Assembly (NCBI GenBank): GCA_009699025.1
Contig: WLOZ01000101.1
Coordinates: forward strand, 1 to 6,777
Length of the DNA: 6,777 bases
Direction: 5' to 3'
Origin: Actinomycetota bacterium
Lineage (GTDB): Bacteria > Actinomycetota > Actinomycetes > S36-B12 > CAIYMF01
Of this stretch, positions 4,341 through 6,777 are shown piece after piece. Below the pieces are notes generated by a model. It was not told the DNA's origin. It worked only from the letters and a program-made list of their open reading frames with translations, and did no database searches. Numbering within the stretch: the first letter of the stretch is position 1; every line of letters begins with the position of its first letter. The translations under genes were made by a program, and so were the position numbers.

Positions 4341-5617
4341 GTGATCCCACCCTGACCCCCGACGTGCCCGAATCGCCCGAATTCGAGTCGATCAGCTTCG
4401 AGCCCCCCACTCCCGCAGCCCCTCGAGTGTCTGACGTGGAGGGGATCATCCTCGGGCTTGCCTCTCAGGAGGCCAGTGGCTGTCTCACCATCTCGCGCGG
4501 AGATGGGGACGAGGGCCTCGTGTGGTTCCGCGACGGCCAGGTCTATGCCGTCTCGGTACCCGGTCGTCGACCGCTGCTGGGCGTTCGCCTGGTGTCAGCT
4601 GGCGCCATCAGCCCCGACCAACTCAGCACGGCCCTCGAACTCCAGAGGTCGGAGATGAACTCGGCTCGCCTCGGCGAGGTGCTCGTGCACCTCGGCTTGG
4701 TCAATCGCCGGGTCATCGAGAACTTTGCGCTCGAGCAGCAGCGCGACATGCTCGCCGATCTGCTCGCCTGGCCCGTCGTGTCGCAGTGGTTCCGCAACGG
4801 AGCCCGCACTCGCACCGACCTCGCACCATTCCTCAATGTGGCTGAGCTCATCGAGCAGGCTCGCATGCGCCAACGACACTGGCCTGAGGTGGTCGATGAC
4901 CTCGGTGGCGCCGAGGTGGTGCCCCTTCTCACCACCAGAGAGCCCTGCGCGGCGCTCACCTCGAACGAGGCCACCGTTCTGCGCCTCGTCGATGGGGTGC
5001 GCACGCTCACCGACGTCGCCGACGAGTGCGGTTTCACGATCTTCGAGGCCGCCGACGTCGTGCAGGGCCTAGCGGCGGCCGGCCTCGTGACCACCGCAAC
5101 TGCCCTGTTGCATGACCCCCGCCCTACGTCCGACTCGGACGACGAACTCGAGGAGCCTCTCGCCGACGTACTGCCCCTACACCTGGTTCCGCGGGTTTCG
5201 GTCGAGCCCGACATTCCCGAGCCCTCCGGCCCAGACGCCAGCCTCGAGCCGGTGGCCTTCGAGGTGCCTCAGACCCACGACTACCCGAGGTTCGATCCAC
5301 CCGGGCCCCTGAGCGTCCTCCCGCCCCCCAGCACGACTCCCACGGGCATGCCGCTGCAGATGCCCTCCTTCGAACCCGCAGCCGTGCCGCCAGCGCCCGT
5401 CTATGCTCCCGCGCCCGAGTTCGATCCGAGGTACGACGCTGCGCTGACCGGCGAGTTCATTGAATCTGCTGAATCCACTGAATCCACTGACTCCGCTGAG
5501 TCCACTGATGCTGTTGATGATGAATCCGGGCCCCCCACCACCTCACGCTCCGAGGAGCCCACCGACACCGCATCGCTGATGCGCGAACTCAGCAGCCTCG
5601 GCCTGCGCGACCTCTAA
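4337..5617 (+). CDS. DUF4388 (PATAN-like) protein with acidic, Pro-rich tail
   Basis: A 426-residue cytoplasmic signalling-type protein. Residues 1-30 are acidic and disordered. Residues 31-115 resemble DUF4388/PATAN: GIILGLASQEASGCLTISR, then GLVWFRDGQVYAV, then LLGVRLVSAGAISPDQLSTAL. Residues 111-175 continue with LGEVLVHLGLV and a WFRNGARTRTDLAP segment typical of the actinobacterial versions. Residues 206-252 form a winged-helix-like unit (LTSNEATVLRLVDGVRTLTDVADECG...AADVVQGLAAAGLV). Residues 260-410 are a Pro/Glu/Asp/Ser-rich linker ending in a Ser/Thr/Glu tandem repeat, followed by a short helix TASLMRELSSLGLRDL at the very C-terminus. The family often occurs with MglA-like GTPases and roadblock proteins in polarity or signalling modules; none is in the window, so function is open. 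AGGTGG seven bases upstream supports the start. The gene converges with ygfZ across 13 bases. Confidence 0.82.
   Translation: MSDPTLTPDVPESPEFESISFEPPTPAAPRVSDVEGIILGLASQEASGCLTISRGDGDEGLVWFRDGQVYAVSVPGRRPLLGVRLVSAGAISPDQLSTALELQRSEMNSARLGEVLVHLGLVNRRVIENFALEQQRDMLADLLAWPVVSQWFRNGARTRTDLAPFLNVAELIEQARMRQRHWPEVVDDLGGAEVVPLLTTREPCAALTSNEATVLRLVDGVRTLTDVADECGFTIFEAADVVQGLAAAGLVTTATALLHDPRPTSDSDDELEEPLADVLPLHLVPRVSVEPDIPEPSGPDASLEPVAFEVPQTHDYPRFDPPGPLSVLPPPSTTPTGMPLQMPSFEPAAVPPAPVYAPAPEFDPRYDAALTGEFIESAESTESTDSAESTDAVDDESGPPTTSRSEEPTDTASLMRELSSLGLRDL
5462..5515 (+). repeat. 9-bp tandem repeat in the DUF4388 protein tail
   Basis: Six 9-base units related to GAATCCACT (GAATCTGCT, GAATCCACT twice, GACTCCGCT, GAGTCCACT, GATGCTGTT) encode (E/D)S(A/T) tripeptides. 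The stretch is noticeably richer in A+T than its surroundings. It lies in the predicted disordered linker, and copy number may vary by slippage. Confidence 0.75.
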
Positions 5618-5630
5618 CCCTGCCCGAGTT

Positions 5631-6653
5631 TCAGCCGACGACGATCGGCTCCTGAGTTGCGCTGATTCCGTCGGCGAGCAGGGTGGCGTCGAGCGGAATC
5701 GACCGCTTCACCACGGCAAGCGCCACGGGCCCGAGTTCATGATGCCGCGATGACGATCGAACAACTCCGACCGATTGTCCACCGAGGGTGACCGCCGAGC
5801 CCACGGCCGGCAATCGCTCCTGCATTCCGTCGAGGTGCAGCAGCACCAGCCGCCTCGGCGGTCGGCCCAGGTTGTGCGTGCGAGCCACCGTCTCCTGGCC
5901 CCGGTAGCAGCCCTTGCTGAGGTGAACCGCTGGTCCGAGCCATCCCATCTCGTTCGGAATGGTGCGGTCATCGGTATCGAGTCCGGCGCGGGGCACTCCG
6001 GCGGCAATGCGCAGAGCCTCGAGCGCCCACGTGCCAGCCGGGGGGCCGGCAGTAGCAAGGAAGTCCTCCAGTTCGGCGCGAGGGACGATCACCTCACGAC
6101 CCACAAGCACCCCCGGTCGGGCCGCAATGAGCCTGTCCCAGTCGCCTCCGGCATCCGGTGCTGGGAGACCGGCGAACGCATGTGGCACGAGCCAGGTGGG
6201 CCTTCCGGCCACCGCCTCGCGAACCGGCTGCCACACCACAGCATGGTCGTCGCTCACGTCGGCCACCTCGACGCGCAGCATGAAGCGCATCCGGTTGAGG
6301 TACGAAAGCACCGTGACCGCGGCGTGTGGCTCGGTGGTGATCCAGGTGGTGGCGCCATCGTCGACCAGGTGGAGCTCGTGCTCGACCCGACCGTTCGGGT
6401 CGAGGATGAGGGCCAGCGCCGACTCGCCCGGAGCGAGCCCGGCCACCGCCTGCGTGAGCAGGTCGTTGAGCCAGGTGAGGCGATCGGGGCCCGAGACTGT
6501 GATTACCCCGCGGTGCGAAAGATCGACGAAACCCTCACCGGCCACCAACTGACGCTGCTCAGCGTGCGGGTCGGTGTAGTGCCACGGCACGCCGGAGTCG
6601 GGATGGGTGTCGTCAGGGTGAGGAACAGCATCGACCCGCTGGGTGCCGCTCAT
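5631..6653 (-). CDS. ygfZ: YgfZ/CAF17-like folate-binding Fe-S maintenance protein
   Basis: A 340-residue member of the YgfZ/GcvT-like family. Homologues use tetrahydrofolate to help assemble or repair Fe-S clusters in certain enzymes (MiaB in E. coli, aconitase-type enzymes via Iba57/CAF17 in mitochondria). The hallmark K-G-C-Y-x-G-Q-E is present as KGCYRGQE (247-254) with the conserved Cys249. Other landmarks are FVDLSHRGVITVSGPD (about 42-57), LLTQ with the GESALALILDPNGRV segment, ALRIAAGVPRAGLD, and IPNEMGW. Start choice: an in-frame GTG at 6677 would add eight residues, but the ATG at 6653 overlaps the stop of the upstream Fur-family gene as ATGA, which indicates translational coupling, so I prefer it. 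Neither start has a clear Shine-Dalgarno. Pairing with a Fur regulator links it to iron or metal homeostasis. No key residue is missing. Confidence 0.92.
   Translation of the reverse strand: MSGTQRVDAVPHPDDTHPDSGVPWHYTDPHAEQRQLVAGEGFVDLSHRGVITVSGPDRLTWLNDLLTQAVAGLAPGESALALILDPNGRVEHELHLVDDGATTWITTEPHAAVTVLSYLNRMRFMLRVEVADVSDDHAVVWQPVREAVAGRPTWLVPHAFAGLPAPDAGGDWDRLIAARPGVLVGREVIVPRAELEDFLATAGPPAGTWALEALRIAAGVPRAGLDTDDRTIPNEMGWLGPAVHLSKGCYRGQETVARTHNLGRPPRRLVLLHLDGMQERLPAVGSAVTLGGQSVGVVRSSSRHHELGPVALAVVKRSIPLDATLLADGISATQEPIVVG
5633..5650. terminator. Small stem-loop between convergent DUF4388 and ygfZ genes
   Basis: AGCCGA (5633-5638) and TCGGCT (5645-5650) form a perfect six-pair stem with a six-base loop, 15 bases after the DUF4388 stop and overlapping the ygfZ stop. 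The two genes are only 13 bases apart, so any terminator must lie inside coding sequence. No T-tract follows, and the stem may be chance. Confidence 0.25.
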
Positions 6654-6777
6654 GCGAGGGTCGTCGCCGCTCGACACTCGGAACAGCGACCGTGCACCGA
6701 GAAATGAGCGATGTCGGTGTCGAACGAGGCGAACTCTCGCAGCGCGCGTACGAAAGGTTCAGCGATCTCCGAATCGA
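6650..6777 (-). CDS. Fur-family metalloregulator, C-terminal fragment (5' end outside window)
   Basis: On the minus strand the last 41 codons of a gene are readable before TGA at 6652-6650. They include FASFDTDIAHFSVHGRCSEC and end RAATTLA. The HF-x-x-x-G-x-C-x-x-C arrangement is the C-terminal metal-binding segment of Fur-family regulators (Fur, Zur, Nur, PerR), where the His takes part in regulatory metal binding and the CxxC in a structural zinc site. The DNA-binding domain is outside the window, so the subclass cannot be assigned. From memory the Streptomyces coelicolor Nur gene lies in a comparable neighbourhood, making a nickel- or peroxide-type regulator possible. The stop overlaps the ygfZ ATG (ATGA), so the two are probably co-translated. 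The frame is too short for standard ORF cut-offs but well supported by the motif. Confidence 0.82.
   Translation of the reverse strand, partial: DSEIAEPFVRALREFASFDTDIAHFSVHGRCSECRAATTLA

Noticed and set aside
4543..5214. 223-codon minus-strand frame opposite the DUF4388 gene
   Set aside because: Ser/Arg/Thr-rich shadow with no motif; the plus-strand frame has the domain and the ribosome binding site.
5631..6677. GTG at 6677 as the ygfZ start
   Set aside because: It would overlap the Fur-family coding end by 28 bases and lacks a Shine-Dalgarno; ATG 6653 forms an ATGA junction.
5775..6707. 310-codon open frame on the plus strand opposite ygfZ
   Set aside because: It is antisense to a gene with a clear KGCYxGQE signature. 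Composition is Arg/Gly/His-rich, typical of a G+C-rich shadow frame, with no recognisable domain.
1..6777. Mobile element, defence system, tRNA or rRNA
   Set aside because: No transposase, integrase, nuclease or toxin motif, no terminal repeats, and no cloverleaf was noticed on either strand. The genes are core actinobacterial families.

Overview
The window is G+C-rich, tightly packed bacterial chromosome and points to an Actinomycetota member. Support comes from the gene families: an actinobacterial YbjN/GpmA pair, a DUF2516 membrane protein, an Rv0474-type XRE regulator next to an HbhA-locus Lys/Ala protein, an RsiG-type anti-sigma factor, and a Fur/YgfZ pair. From memory, the same families lie close together in Mycobacterium (the Rv0474-Rv0489 stretch) and Streptomyces (the SCO4179-SCO4209 stretch). 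This looks like an ordinary, conserved chromosomal neighbourhood and not an accessory island. The sequence alone does not resolve the order or genus.

Layout. (1) 1-1287, plus strand: the end of a YbjN-domain gene, then gpmA (2,3-bisphosphoglycerate-dependent phosphoglycerate mutase) nine bases later. (2) 1372-2627, minus strand: an XRE regulator, a Lys/Thr/Ala-tailed HbhA-locus protein and a DUF2516 membrane protein, transcribed in that order. A strong hairpin lies between the last two. (3) 2696-4113, minus strand: a BKACE-family (DUF849) enzyme followed by an rsiG-like gene with a 4-bp ATGA overlap. (4) 4114-4336: a divergent intergenic region holding a probable 38-codon small ORF with a very strong ribosome binding site. 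(5) 4337-5617, plus strand: a DUF4388-type protein with a long acidic/proline-rich tail. (6) 5631-6777, minus strand: a YgfZ/CAF17-like Fe-S maintenance protein, whose start overlaps the stop of a Fur-family regulator that runs off the window edge.

Biologically the window mixes central metabolism (GpmA), Fe-S and metal homeostasis (YgfZ, Fur), a probable envelope operon (XRE/HbhA-like/DUF2516), and signalling (RsiG-like c-di-GMP-responsive anti-sigma, DUF4388 protein). The observations most worth following are: the RsiG-like protein with one intact and one altered c-di-GMP signature; the HbhA-locus protein with its basic tail at the N-terminus instead of the C-terminus; the palindromic, apparently leaderless promoter of the XRE gene; and the small ORF coupled to the DUF4388 gene. 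I found no mobile element, CRISPR array, tRNA, rRNA or defence system.
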